Positions 51,328 through 60,586 of a stretch of DNA of 64,000 nucleotides are shown piece by piece. The position numbers were made by a program, and so were the translations under genes. The notes under the pieces are model-generated. The model saw nothing but the letters and a program-made list of their open reading frames with translations. It was not told the DNA's origin and searched no databases. How positions within the stretch are numbered: position 1 is the stretch's first letter; each line of letters starts with the position of its first letter. The DNA comes from Streptomyces sp. Ag109_O5-10 (GTDB taxonomy: Bacteria > Actinomycetota > Actinomycetes > Streptomycetales > Streptomycetaceae): assembly GCF_900105755.1 (NCBI RefSeq), contig NZ_FNTQ01000001.1:3410001-3474000 (forward strand), written 5' to 3'.

Positions 51328-52485
51328 TCAGCCGAGCGCCTGCTGGAGGTCCTCCAGCAGGTCGTCGACGTTCTCGATGCCCACGGAGAGACGCACCAGG
51401 TCGCCGGGCACCTCCAGGGCGGAGCCGGCCACCGAGGCGTGCGTCATGCGTCCCGGGTGCTCGATCAGGGACTCGACACCGCCCAGGGACTCGCCGAGCG
51501 TGAACACCTTCGCTCGGTTGCAGACCTCGACGGCCGCCTCCTCGCCCCCTGTGACCCGGAAGGACACCATGCCGCCGAACGCCTTCATCTGCTTGGCCGC
51601 GGTCTCGTGGCCCGGGTGCTCGGGCAGGCCCGGGTACAGGACCCGTGTCACGCGCGCGTGCCGTGTCAGCATGTCGGCGATCCGCGTGGCGTTCTCGCTG
51701 TGCCGGTCCATGCGCACCGCGAGCGTCTTGGTGCCGCGCAGCACCAGCCACGAGTCGAAGGGACCGGCGACCGCGCCCATCGCGTTCTGGTGGTAGGCCA
51801 GCTCCTCGCCGAGCGTCTGGTCGGAGACGATCAGCGCGCCGCCGACCACGTCCGAGTGACCGCCCATGTACTTCGTCAGCGAGTGCAAGACGACGTCCGC
51901 CCCGAGCGCGAGCGGCTGCTGGAGGTAGGGCGTGGCGAAGGTGTTGTCGACGACGAGCCGGGCACCGGCGTCGTGGGCGACCTGGGCGACGGCGGCGATG
52001 TCGGTGATGCCGAGCAGCGGGTTGGAGGGGGTCTCCACCCAGACCGCCTTGGTCTTCGGGGTGATCGCGGCCCGTACCGCGGACGGGTCGCTGGTGTCGG
52101 CGACGGACCACTCCACGCCCCACCGGGAGACGACCTTCGCGAACAGCCGGAACGTGCCGCCGTAGGCGTCGTTCGGGATGACCACGTGGTCGCCGGGGCT
52201 GAGCAGCGTGCGCAGCAGGGCGTCCTCGGCCGCCAGCCCGGAGGCGAACGCGAGCCCGCGCCGCCCGCCTTCCAGGGCGGCGAGGTTCTCCTCCAGGGCG
52301 GTCCTGGTCGGGTTGGCGCTACGGCTGTACTCGTAGCCGCCGCGCAGACCGCCGACGCCGTCCTGCTTGTAGGTCGAGACCTGGTAGATCGGCGGTACGA
52401 CCGCACCGGTGAGGGGGTCCGCCGTGTTGCCCGCGTGGATGGCGAGCGTCTCGAAGTGCTGACTGATGTGGTGCCTGTCGCTCAT
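51328..52485 (-). CDS. metB: Cystathionine gamma-synthase
   Basis: The 385-aa protein is a Cys/Met-metabolism PLP enzyme with Lys205 in SLTKYMGGHSD. YEYSRSANPTRTALE, FASGLAAEDAL and the C-terminal SLGGVESLIEHP are also present. It joins O-acylhomoserine and cysteine to cystathionine in methionine synthesis, although cystathionine gamma-lyase activity is hard to exclude from sequence. ATG 52483-52485 begins the homology. In mycobacteria metB (Rv1079) lies next to greA. Here an ABC exporter, ilvA and three regulators lie between. Confidence 0.92.
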   Translation of the reverse strand: MSDRHHISQHFETLAIHAGNTADPLTGAVVPPIYQVSTYKQDGVGGLRGGYEYSRSANPTRTALEENLAALEGGRRGLAFASGLAAEDALLRTLLSPGDHVVIPNDAYGGTFRLFAKVVSRWGVEWSVADTSDPSAVRAAITPKTKAVWVETPSNPLLGITDIAAVAQVAHDAGARLVVDNTFATPYLQQPLALGADVVLHSLTKYMGGHSDVVGGALIVSDQTLGEELAYHQNAMGAVAGPFDSWLVLRGTKTLAVRMDRHSENATRIADMLTRHARVTRVLYPGLPEHPGHETAAKQMKAFGGMVSFRVTGGEEAAVEVCNRAKVFTLGESLGGVESLIEHPGRMTHASVAGSALEVPGDLVRLSVGIENVDDLLEDLQQALG

Positions 52486-52604
52486 GGTTCACGAGCCTAG
52501 TGCCCGGACGGCCCCGGCGCTTCGTCCACAGGCCGCGGTGCCGGTTGTCCACAGGTCAGGGCACCGGTTGGCCAATTGTCGGCGCCGTCTGGTTCGCTTG
52601 GCGC

Positions 52605-53723
52605 ATGGCGATTCTCTGGGCCCTGATGGCGGCGCTCCTGCTGAGCTTCGTGCTGCTCCCCGTCCTGCGGCGGCGGCGCGGCATGATCGAGCAGGTCCAC
52701 CCGAGCCACCCGGACGCCGCCGACCCGGCGGACTACGGCTTCGTGCGGGAGGAGGACCTGGACATCCGCATGCCCGGCCCCGACCAGGACCTGCTGGACG
52801 TCCTCGACGTGGTGCAGCGCACCCAGGACTACCGGGCGGCCTCGCAGCTGCTCGCGGGCACGGAGATCGCGGGCGAGCTGCGCTGGCAGCGCGTGCAGGC
52901 CTTCGCCGGCGCGGCGGCGCTGGAGCTCAAGGAGCGGCCGGGCGGGGTCAGCGAGACGCCTGGCGGGCAGTGGCTGCGGGTCTGGCGGGCCGAGCAGCCC
53001 AAGGACGCCGGCGGCGCCGCCGTCCACGCGGAGTTCCTGGTGCAGCAGGCGTGGCGGACGTCGGTGCCCGGCACCGACGACTTCCGGATCATCATGGAGG
53101 AGGCCAGGGACGCCTGCGGGCAGGCCGCGCTGCTCTCTCCCGGCGACCCGGTGCCGTACATCGTCGAGCTGTCGGTGGCGCGCGGGCTGAACTACCCGCA
53201 GCCGGAGTTCGAGCAGCTGTGGCTGAAGATCCTGGACCGCGCGCCCACGCACATGGGAGCGCACCTCGCGGCGCTGCACTACTGGTGCGAGAAGTGGCAC
53301 GGCTCGCGCGAGCTGGCGTACTCCTTCGCCGAGGCCGCCGCCGCCCGCGCCCCGCAGGGCTCGCTGCTGGCCGCGATGCCGCTGTTCGCGGTCTTCGAGC
53401 ACCTGCCCGAGGTGAACCTGGTGGTGAGCTTCTACCAGAGCGAGGTCGTCACCAAGGCCGTGCACGGCGCCCTGCACGCGGTGCACTCGGCCCGTCAGGA
53501 CGACCCGATGCTCGCGCACGTCCGTCACCTGCTGGTCTTCTTCCTGGTCCGCTCGGAGCGCTGGGCGGAGGCCATGGGCGAGCTGATACGGGTCGACGGG
53601 CATGTCGGCGCCCTGCCCTGGACGCTGTCGGCGAACCCGGCGGCCGAGTTCGCCCTCTTCCGCGCCCTGGCGGTGGCGGGCTACGAGGCGAACGGCGGGA
53701 GCCCGGCGACGCTGCACAGCTGA
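52605..53723 (+). CDS. Membrane-anchored helical protein of unknown function
   Basis: The 372-aa protein has an N-terminal membrane anchor (about residues 2-19) followed by a basic stop. A large soluble domain of alpha-helical, TPR-like character (about 50-372) contains WCEKWHGSRELAYSFAEAAAARAP (in part). No signal cleavage site is evident, so it is probably tethered on the cytoplasmic face. ATG 52605 begins the conserved-looking part; the upstream in-frame stretch is promoter sequence. It is divergent from metB. I do not recognise the family beyond a general resemblance to Streptomyces DUF-type tetratricopeptide proteins. Confidence 0.72.
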   Translation: MAILWALMAALLLSFVLLPVLRRRRGMIEQVHPSHPDAADPADYGFVREEDLDIRMPGPDQDLLDVLDVVQRTQDYRAASQLLAGTEIAGELRWQRVQAFAGAAALELKERPGGVSETPGGQWLRVWRAEQPKDAGGAAVHAEFLVQQAWRTSVPGTDDFRIIMEEARDACGQAALLSPGDPVPYIVELSVARGLNYPQPEFEQLWLKILDRAPTHMGAHLAALHYWCEKWHGSRELAYSFAEAAAARAPQGSLLAAMPLFAVFEHLPEVNLVVSFYQSEVVTKAVHGALHAVHSARQDDPMLAHVRHLLVFFLVRSERWAEAMGELIRVDGHVGALPWTLSANPAAEFALFRALAVAGYEANGGSPATLHS

Positions 53724-53763
53724 GGGGGCCGACGAAAGACACGTCGCGTGCCGGCTGAGGGGT

Positions 53764-53840
53764 GAGCGGGGGCTGATCGCGCGGTTCCTCCCCCAGCCGT
53801 CGGCCGGGGGTACCCGCAGCGCTCGTCGGGGCGCTTGAGT
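53764..53840 (-). repeat. Composite dispersed repeat, inverted copy
   Basis: Read on the minus strand it runs GCGCCCCGACGAGCGC, GGTACCCCCGGCC-GAC-GGCTGGGGG, then AGGAACCGCGCGATCAGCCCC. This is the same order of modules as at 18275-18365. It lies just downstream of the membrane-anchored protein gene. Confidence 0.7.
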
Positions 53841-53874
53841 CCGGTTGGTTTCCGTTGGTGGGAGGATCTGCCCG

Positions 53875-54303
53875 ATGGGCGCAACTCTGCGGGCGCTGCG
53901 CGCCCTTGTCCTGCTCTGCGGTTTCTATCTGCTGAGCCTCGTTCTGCTGGCGGTGGCGGCCGTCGTCGACGTGGCGGCGGTGACGTGGGCGCCCGACGCC
54001 TTCGCCGGGAAGATCGTGATCGTCTCCCTGCTGCTGGCGGTCCCGGTCGTCCGAGGGATGTTCATGCTCCGCACCCCCATGGGCGAGGACCCGCCCGGCA
54101 TCCCGGTCACGGAGGCCGACGAGCCCCGGCTGTGGGCGCTGGTGCGGGAACTCGCGGCGGCCACGGGCACCCGCGCACCGGACCTCGACGGCGAGACGGG
54201 CACGGAGGCCGCGCTGCACGCCGCGGTGGCCGCCGCGCTGGCCGACCACCCCGACACGGGCCCGCTACGGGCACTCCTGCCACCGGCCCCGCAGCCAATC
54301 TGA
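53875..54303 (+). pseudogene. Truncated M48-peptidase-like membrane protein
   Basis: ATG 53875 follows GGGAGG by 8 nt and opens 142 codons. The first ~97 residues (MGATLRALRALVLLCGFYLL, a second hydrophobic segment, VPVVRG, then DEPRLWALVRELAAATGTRAPD) match the N-terminus of Streptomyces M48 family membrane metallopeptidases. The sequence then switches to a short Ala/His/Asp tail and stops, and no HExxH zinc motif is present anywhere downstream. It is best explained as an internal deletion of a full-length gene; a functional short membrane protein is possible but less likely. Confidence 0.6.
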
Positions 54304-54645
54304 CCCGGCCGCGGAACGGCCTCTCCCGCGTGGATGACCGGTGTGGGGGACGACCCCGACCACGACGCGGACGAACTTCTTGACGGCCCGCTCCGTGTTC
54401 TCCGCCACGCCGCCTCCACGGGCTGTGGAGCAGCCGGCCAAGTGCGCTGGTACTGACGTGAGCCGTCGCTTCGGCCCCCACTCGACCGAGGCGTCGGCCA
54501 ATGCGGCGAGAGCACCGACGTGAGTAGCGCCGACCCCAGCACTGAAACCGTTGCCTCATTGCCGTCGGAGGCCTGCGCCCGGATCTGACCCTCCTCCCCT
54601 CATGGGTGACGATGCGGTGTCAGTGGCCCGTCCTACTCTGCCGCC
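54304..54645. other. Gene-poor stretch
   Basis: No convincing gene is visible in these 342 bases. A minus-strand frame (54501-54265) reads as plausible protein (LADASVEWGPKRRL, AENTERAVKKFVRVVVGVV) but has no recognised family, and it probably represents decayed sequence at a boundary before the lower-bias genes that follow. Confidence 0.35.
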
Positions 54646-55779
54646 ATGAGCAGATGGATGGCGAACACCAAGGTCCTGGCAGAACAGGCCGCTCAGTTCC
54701 GTGCCCTCGCCGAGCGTGGCAGTCTTCCGGAACTGTCTCGCGCCGTCCTGCGGGCCGCCTGCCACAACGGCTCCATGACCGGCGTGGGGTCCGAGAACAT
54801 GAAGCTTCTCCGCGGACTGTCCGACCAGGACCGGCTGGAGCTCGGTGGCATGTGGGCCCGTTGGTACGCCCACGTGGAGGACGACTGTTCGGCCGAGGAG
54901 TTCGGGCGGGATTCGGGATACCTCCGCACCGAACTGCTCATGGTCGCCTCCGGTGTCGTCCGTGACCTTGACGGAGACCTGTTGGCTGCCGAACGCCAGG
55001 ACGTGCTCTCCGGATTGGAGGACCAGTTCGTCGTCTGGTCCGGCCACCGGATCTGGGAGCTGGCCGATGCGGAACTCGCCGCCGGACGCAATCCCGGTCC
55101 GGCCGTCCTGGCCGTCTTCCGGCGTACAGGTGCGGCCGTGCACCTGCCGGCTGTACGGCGCACACATGCGGCCGCGAACGGCAGGGAACCCGGGATGCGG
55201 AACCTGCTGGCCCATTACCCCGGTCCGACGCTCAACCCTGGTGAACCGTGGGCCGACACGGCGCTCCGGGATGCAGCCGCCCGAGGAGAGCCGTGGCAGC
55301 GACTGCTGGAGCACGCGGCTCCCGCGACGGCCGACGTCCCCTCCGCGAAGTGGAGAAACGCCGGATCGGCCCTGCTGGACGCCGTAGGCCCGGAGGAGGC
55401 GCGGCGCGCGGTGCTGAGGTGGTTCGAACTGGTCGGACGTGACCGGACGCTCCCGCTTCTCGGTCATCCGCATCTCCCGTTCGATGTGAACGTGTGCTTC
55501 GACCCCTACAACTCACACGTGCTGCGTGGTCTCGCCTGGATGCTCTCCTTCCTTCCACCCCGGACGGACACCGTCCATGCCCTCGCCGGCCTCGTCGAGA
55601 CCTCCCTGGACCATCGGTCCGGAGACGCTCCCCGCGCCCCTCGGGTGGCCGAGGCGGGCATTGTCGCCCTGGCTCTGATCGGGGACCGGACAGCACGGCT
55701 CGAACTGGAGACCCTGAGCAGGTGGATCACGCACGAGGGCGCATCGCGGCGCATACGGAAATCACTTGCGGTGCTCTGA
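54646..55779 (+). CDS. Hypothetical helical-repeat-like protein
   Basis: The 377-aa protein is largely helical, with a central PGMRNLLAHYPGPTLNPGEPW segment (given in part) and HEAT-like C-terminal helices (GLVETSLDHRSG, AGIVALALIGDRTARLELETLSRW in part). No signal, membrane segment or catalytic motif was found. ATG 54646 has no clear ribosome site. Codon usage looks less GC-biased than in neighbours, and it sits in a region of pseudogenes, so recent acquisition is plausible. It may be distantly related to the N-terminal part of DUF4132-type proteins, but this is weak. Confidence 0.65.
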   Translation: MSRWMANTKVLAEQAAQFRALAERGSLPELSRAVLRAACHNGSMTGVGSENMKLLRGLSDQDRLELGGMWARWYAHVEDDCSAEEFGRDSGYLRTELLMVASGVVRDLDGDLLAAERQDVLSGLEDQFVVWSGHRIWELADAELAAGRNPGPAVLAVFRRTGAAVHLPAVRRTHAAANGREPGMRNLLAHYPGPTLNPGEPWADTALRDAAARGEPWQRLLEHAAPATADVPSAKWRNAGSALLDAVGPEEARRAVLRWFELVGRDRTLPLLGHPHLPFDVNVCFDPYNSHVLRGLAWMLSFLPPRTDTVHALAGLVETSLDHRSGDAPRAPRVAEAGIVALALIGDRTARLELETLSRWITHEGASRRIRKSLAVL

Positions 55780-56017
55780 TCGGTCCGCGGTCCCTCGGCC
55801 CCCGTCGATCGGGCGGCAAAGGAGGGGGTGGCAGCGCCGAGGCGTGACCGGGCTGAGGCGATGCCGTGGTGAGCGCTGCTACCGGAGCAGGGCAGTCCTG
55901 GTCCGGTCCTGCTCCGTGGAGGTTTGCCAACGCGGCTTGATCCGGCTCACCCGGCGTTCACAGACCTGTGCTGCATGTGACCCGGGGTGGTGTCGGCTGG
56001 TGTGCGCGGATTGCCGG

Positions 56018-56611
56018 TCAGGGACGCAGATGGGTCAGGAGTTCTGCGCCGGCGGGATATTCCCGCTCCTGAGGGAGGAGTCGGGTGGCTGAGTCCAGTT
56101 CGCCGTCCTTGACGAGGGAGTGGATCTCCTGGGCGAGCGGGGTCACGTCGCTGATGGACTCGATCCACTCGTCCGCATAACGCGCCGACGCCTCTCCCGA
56201 GAGCCCCAGTTGCAGCGAGCGGTGTGGCAAGGGACGCAGGTGCAGATCGCGTTCGGGATCCCACTGGACACGGGCCGGTGCGCGCTTGAGGTCACGCTGC
56301 CACGTGCCACGGTCGGGATGCAGTCCGCGGAAGTAACTCGACAGGCAGGCACGGCGTAGTGCCCAGTCGAAGCCGTCGCGGCTGATCTCGACGGCGATGA
56401 CGGTCTCCTGCCCCTCCTTCGTGCCCCAGCCGGAGCGGTACATCATCCACATGAAACTGGGTTTGATCCACGTCATGCGGTCGGGCTTCCACGCTGCCGG
56501 AAAACGGCCGTCCCGGATGGCGGGCAGTCCGATCTCGGGCGAGTACGCCTGGTAGACGGTGATCGTGGACGCCGTGTGGAGCGCGCGAATCCTGTGGAGC
56601 GGTTCTTCCAT
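56018..56611 (-). CDS. DUF4291 family protein
   Basis: The 197-aa protein matches DUF4291 along its whole length: TITVYQAYSPEIGLPA, MTWIKPSFMWMMYRSGWGTK, VQWDPERDLHLRPLPHRSLQ and a final DVTPLAQEIHSLV (given in pieces). The family is conserved but uncharacterised, and the conserved Trp/Met/Arg core suggests ligand binding. ATG 56609-56611 lacks a strong Shine-Dalgarno. There are 238 bases of non-coding sequence on the left and 222 on the right, so it appears to be a single-gene unit. Confidence 0.88.
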   Translation of the reverse strand: MEEPLHRIRALHTASTITVYQAYSPEIGLPAIRDGRFPAAWKPDRMTWIKPSFMWMMYRSGWGTKEGQETVIAVEISRDGFDWALRRACLSSYFRGLHPDRGTWQRDLKRAPARVQWDPERDLHLRPLPHRSLQLGLSGEASARYADEWIESISDVTPLAQEIHSLVKDGELDSATRLLPQEREYPAGAELLTHLRP

Positions 56612-56833
56612 GGCGTACAGCGTGGAATCGGCCAGCTCGGATGACCACCGGTTTTCGACCCGTTGCTCGATCCGACGGAGCGTGCCGGCCGCAGGCGGTG
56701 CGCCCCGCGCTGTGCGCGGTCGGTTTGGTGTCCGGGCAGAACGGGCCGTGGCGGAGCCGCGGACCGGCGTCCGGCGTCCGGCGGCCTGCCGGTGAGCGGG
56801 CGGAGGCGCCTGCCCCCGCCCGCCGCCAGATGA

Positions 56834-58354
56834 TCAGGGGGCGTCGATGAGGCCGTACTTCGGCACGGTCACTGTGCGGGCGCCCGGCGTGCCGCCGAGG
56901 ACGACCTTGCGGTAGGTGACGTTGTTGGCCGTGCTCTGCTCCTTGAGCCGGTTGTCGGGGTTGGCGATGACCTGGATGTAGTAGGTGCCGTTCGGCAGGT
57001 CCGTGACGTCGAAGGACTGACCGGGGCGGTACTGGCTGTAGGTGTCGCCGTTGCCGACGTCGAGGACCTCGCGCACCGAGACGGCGGTTTCCTCACCGCA
57101 GGCGGTGGCCAGGTCGGTGTTGTACGGGTGCCAGTTGGCGTTCTTCACCGTGTAGTCGATGGCGTCGGTGTTGGCCAGGCAGAACGCCTCCTTGCCGCTG
57201 CGGACGATCTCCTTCTTGTCCGCACCGAGCAGCCGGTAGCTGGCGAAGTCGCTGAAGTGCCAGTGCTGGTGGCCCTCCCGCGGGTCCCACTCCATGGTGC
57301 CGGTGGGCGTGTACCCGACCTGCTTGCCCTTGGCGTCGTAGAAGTACTGGTAGGCGTCCATCTTCTCCGCGCCGGGCTTGCGGAACCCGTCCACGACCAG
57401 CGGCGAGGGGCCGCCGTTCCAGACGGTGGCGCTGAAGGCGAGGTAGTCCTTGCCGGCGACGGCACCCTCTCCGCCCTCGCCCCCGTCGGTGATCGCGATG
57501 CCGTACGCGGGGAGGGCACGCAGGTCGGGCTTGGGCATGTCGGCGGCGACGGCCACCTTGCCGACCGGGCGGCCGGCGGGCGCCTTCAGGCTCTTCGACG
57601 CGCCCTTCCGCCCGCGCTGTGCGCCGGCCCGACCCTGGCCGCCGCCGGAGTCCTGCTGGCGGACCGTCACCTGGATGGTCTGCGTCTTGTCCGGTATCCC
57701 GAACAGGTCGCGGTACTTCTTCGCCACCGACACCTTGGCGGTGTAGACGCCGGCCGGCAGGTCGATCGGGTTGTCCCCACGGAAGCCCTGGGAGGTGGCG
57801 GCCGCCCAGCCCTTCTCGACACCCCACACACCACCGAGCGCGAACGGGTTGTCGGAGCAGCCGTCGGGGTACTTCGAGGTGGCCGGGGCGTCCGGCCGGA
57901 TCCGGCCGGCCCGGTTGTTCGGGCAGAACGACTGCGTGGTGTCGACCTTCTTCACGCCCGACGCGTCGCTGATGCTGACCTTGAGGAAGCCCGGCAGGCC
58001 CGAGAAGTCTTTCACCAGACCCTTCGGCAGGGTCTTGGTGATCGTCCGGCCGCCGGAGTGGATCACCTGCGACGCGACGACGGGGTCGTTGTAGGACTTG
58101 CGCGTCACCCGAACTTCGAACGGTCCCCCGTCGACCGTGAGGTAAGTGCCGAGGTCCAGGTAGACCCCCGGCTCGCCCTCCCATCGGTCGACGGTCACCG
58201 CGGGGGTGGCGGCGATGAGTTCGAGCTTCGGCGTGCCCGCCGGTGTCGCCGCTCCCGCGCCGGGCGCGGCGAGGGTTGCGGCGGCGCCGACGGTGAGTGC
58301 GGCAGCGGCGATGACCGCCGAACGCCGTAAAGCGGTGGGGTGGTGTCTGGTCAT
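56834..58354 (-). CDS. Secreted lysyl-oxidase-like copper protein
   Basis: The 506-aa protein has a signal peptide (about residues 1-35) and an N-terminal Ig-like region with a cysteine pair (SFCPNN, PDGCSD). A Gly/Arg/Lys linker (about 240-275) follows. The C-terminal domain contains GHQHWHF, the HxHxH-type copper site of lysyl oxidases. Downstream are YRLLG, the FCLANTD cysteine and a final Ig-like NGTYYIQVIANPDNRL stretch. Bacterial members are expected to oxidise lysine or other amines outside the cell. ATG 58352-58354 was chosen because a signal peptide follows directly. Confidence 0.85.
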   Translation of the reverse strand: MTRHHPTALRRSAVIAAAALTVGAAATLAAPGAGAATPAGTPKLELIAATPAVTVDRWEGEPGVYLDLGTYLTVDGGPFEVRVTRKSYNDPVVASQVIHSGGRTITKTLPKGLVKDFSGLPGFLKVSISDASGVKKVDTTQSFCPNNRAGRIRPDAPATSKYPDGCSDNPFALGGVWGVEKGWAAATSQGFRGDNPIDLPAGVYTAKVSVAKKYRDLFGIPDKTQTIQVTVRQQDSGGGQGRAGAQRGRKGASKSLKAPAGRPVGKVAVAADMPKPDLRALPAYGIAITDGGEGGEGAVAGKDYLAFSATVWNGGPSPLVVDGFRKPGAEKMDAYQYFYDAKGKQVGYTPTGTMEWDPREGHQHWHFSDFASYRLLGADKKEIVRSGKEAFCLANTDAIDYTVKNANWHPYNTDLATACGEETAVSVREVLDVGNGDTYSQYRPGQSFDVTDLPNGTYYIQVIANPDNRLKEQSTANNVTYRKVVLGGTPGARTVTVPKYGLIDAP

Positions 58355-58609
58355 GGGTGCTCTTTCTGCGTCTGGTCGGGACGAGTCGTGCACGTCTTGG
58401 GGCACGGAAGGAGGTGTTTGTGTGCCCTCTGTGAAAAGGGGCGGAAGCCGGCGCTGGTTGCCTGGCAGGGAAAAGTCGCCCTGAATGTCGGCTCGTTGCC
58501 GCCGTCATCCCGGTGACCGGCGACCGCCTGCCACCCGGCCGGGCCGTGCGCCTGTGCCGGACTCGGACCGGGCCGTGCCGTCTCCGGCCGCGGGCTTGGC
58601 CGTATTCGC

Positions 58610-59077
58610 TTGCCCCGGCCACGGGGGGCACTCCACTGTGGCCGGACACCAGCCGCCCGAGCTCACCTGCCCGGTGGGACCCTCGTCCCGGCCGCCGGAG
58701 TGACCGCCGTAGGCGTCCTGCCCTCACACCGGCGCCGGGGCGTGCTCAGCGCGAGTATGCGGCGACAGCTCGTCGACCTGCGGGCCGGCGGCCCGCGATG
58801 ATGCGGCGACAGCTCGCCGACCTGCGGGCCGGCGGCCCGGACAACGGGTCGGACAGCGGGGGTGACAGCGGCTCGGTCGAGGTACCGCGTCCCCACGGAC
58901 CGGCAGCCCGACCTCTCCCTGGACGTGCGCGACCTGGGCTCCCTGTACCTCGGCGGCACCGCCCCGAGCACGCTCGTACGCGCCGCACACGTCCGAGCCC
59001 ACCACCCGGACGCGGCCGCCCTCGCCGACGCCCTCGTCCGCGCCGACCGCCCGCCGCACTGCCCGCACTGGTTCTGA
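58610..59077 (+). pseudogene. Remnant of an Eis-like GNAT acetyltransferase
   Basis: Two family blocks survive in separate pieces. AVGVLPSHRRRGVLSASMRRQLVDL (in part, 58700-58790) is the acetyl-CoA-binding motif A. LGSLYLGGTAPSTLVRA...PPHCPHWF (58938-59077) is the C-terminal sterol-carrier-like end. The ~150 residues normally between them are gone. The MRRQL-DLRAGGP segment is duplicated 44 bp apart (58757-58794 and 58801-58838). The frame is interrupted by TGA and there is no start-to-stop reading. A functional product is very unlikely. Confidence 0.75.
58757..58838 (+). repeat. 44-bp period direct repeat inside the GNAT remnant
   Basis: A 38-bp segment beginning ATGCGGCGACAGCTCG is present at 58757-58794 and 58801-58838 with one T/C difference, so the duplication is recent relative to the decay of the gene. 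Confidence 0.85.
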
Positions 59078-59276
59078 CCCCGCGATCCCCGGCTCCCGCG
59101 CCCTCCGACACCGCGCTCCCCGGCCCCGCGCGGGTCACGTCAGCCCGTGGCCGCCCGGCAGGCGGACGCCGCCGCCCGGCGACCACGGCTGCCGGCTCGT
59201 CGGCCGGACGATCGGGCTCGCTGCATGTCACACCATGGGGGAAAATGGGAGTTCCGCGCCGGGTGAGGTGATGGCG

Positions 59277-60554
59277 ATGCCCGCTTGGCATCTGCGTGAC
59301 TATCACGACGACGATCTCGACCAGGCCATCCAGATCTGGGACCAGAGCCGGCAGGCCGACGAACACCGGGTGTTTCCGGTCTCCGAGGTGATGGCCGCGG
59401 CCAAGGCCGGTCAGACGGCGGTGGTCGCCGTGGTCGGTGACCAGTTGGTGGGCATGGCCGTGGCGCAGGCCCACGACAAGCGGGGATGGATCCTGCTGGT
59501 GGCACTCGCCGCACGATGGCGGGAACGCGGGATCGGCAGCGCGCTCCTCACCGAGCTGGAACGGCGTCTACGGGCACTGGGCGTGCGCCACGTCAGTGCC
59601 CTGCTGCCGGCCGGCGCCGCCGGGACGAAGGCTCTGGAGAACTCCGGCTACCGGTCCCGCGCCGACCTGACCTACTACGAGAAGCTCGAGCCGCCCGGCA
59701 CCGCCAACGCCGACGTCCTGGCCGCGCTGGGCGGCCGCATGCTGCCCGAGGGCCTCTGGGACGCCATGGCCGGCATGGACCGGGAGAAGCAGATCGTCGA
59801 ACGTCGTGTCGTGCTGCCGCTGACCGAGCCGGCGCTGGCGGACCGCTACGGCGTCGTGCCACCCAAGTCGATCATCCTGTTCGGTCCGCCCGGCACCGGA
59901 AAGACCAGTTTCGCCAAGGCGGTGGCCTCGCGGCTCGGCTGGCCGTTCGTCGAGCTCTTCCCCTCCCGGCTCGCGGCCGACACGAGCGAGGGGCTGGCCG
60001 TGGCGCTGCGGGAGGCCTTCGCGGACCTGGCGGAACTGGACGCCGTGCTGCTCTTCATCGACGAGGTCGAGGAGATCGCCGGCGTGCGCTCGGGGAAGGC
60101 TGTCGACCCCGGGCACGGAGTGACCAACGAACTGCTCAAGCTCATCCCCGTCTTCCGTGAGCACGACGCGCGGCTGCTGGCCTGCGCCACCAACTCGGTG
60201 CGCTCCCTCGACGCGGCGTTCCTGCGGCCGGGCCGCTTCGACTACGTCATCCCCATCGGCCCGCCGGACCCCACCGCCCGCGCGGCGATCTGGGCCCGCT
60301 ATCTCAGGTCCACGGGCGACTCGGTGGATCTCGGCCAACTGGTCGAGGCCAGCGAGCTGTTCACCCCCGCCGACATCGAGTTCGCCGCCCGCAAGGGTGC
60401 GCAGGCGGCGTTCGAGTACGAGGTCACGCACCGCCAGGGGCGAGCGGCCACCACCGAGGACTACATGGCCGCCATCCGTGACACCCGGCCGACTCTCACC
60501 CCGCACACGATCGAGGAGTTCACCGAGGACATCGACAAGTACAGCCGGCTCTGA
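59277..60554 (+). CDS. GNAT acetyltransferase fused to AAA+ ATPase
   Basis: The 425-aa protein joins a GNAT domain (about residues 3-138, acetyl-CoA motif RWRERGIGSALL at 80-91) to an AAA+ module of the Cdc48/proteasome-ATPase type. That module has Walker A GPPGTGKT at 203-210, Walker B LLFIDEVEE at 258-266, sensor Asn306, Arg-finger region FLRPGRFD at 316-323 and a C-terminal lid to about 415. Both domains keep their key motifs. ATG 59277 is preferred because GAGG lies 8 nt upstream; ATG 59235 and 59271 are alternatives. The role could be ATP-driven remodelling coupled to acetylation of a partner, which is inference. Confidence 0.88.
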   Translation: MPAWHLRDYHDDDLDQAIQIWDQSRQADEHRVFPVSEVMAAAKAGQTAVVAVVGDQLVGMAVAQAHDKRGWILLVALAARWRERGIGSALLTELERRLRALGVRHVSALLPAGAAGTKALENSGYRSRADLTYYEKLEPPGTANADVLAALGGRMLPEGLWDAMAGMDREKQIVERRVVLPLTEPALADRYGVVPPKSIILFGPPGTGKTSFAKAVASRLGWPFVELFPSRLAADTSEGLAVALREAFADLAELDAVLLFIDEVEEIAGVRSGKAVDPGHGVTNELLKLIPVFREHDARLLACATNSVRSLDAAFLRPGRFDYVIPIGPPDPTARAAIWARYLRSTGDSVDLGQLVEASELFTPADIEFAARKGAQAAFEYEVTHRQGRAATTEDYMAAIRDTRPTLTPHTIEEFTEDIDKYSRL

Positions 60555-60586
60555 GCACGGTCAGCCCCCCGGGACACTTGCGGCCA

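Noticed and set aside
52486..52604. SAM riboswitch or T-box upstream of cystathionine gamma-synthase
   Set aside because: The 119-nt divergent gap shows only short GCCGGTTG/ACCGGTTGG repeats, with no riboswitch core, and is too short for both promoters plus an aptamer.
54265..54501. 78-codon minus-strand gene
   Set aside because: It has no recognised family, no ribosome site, and lies in a region of gene remnants. It is described only as part of the gene-poor stretch.
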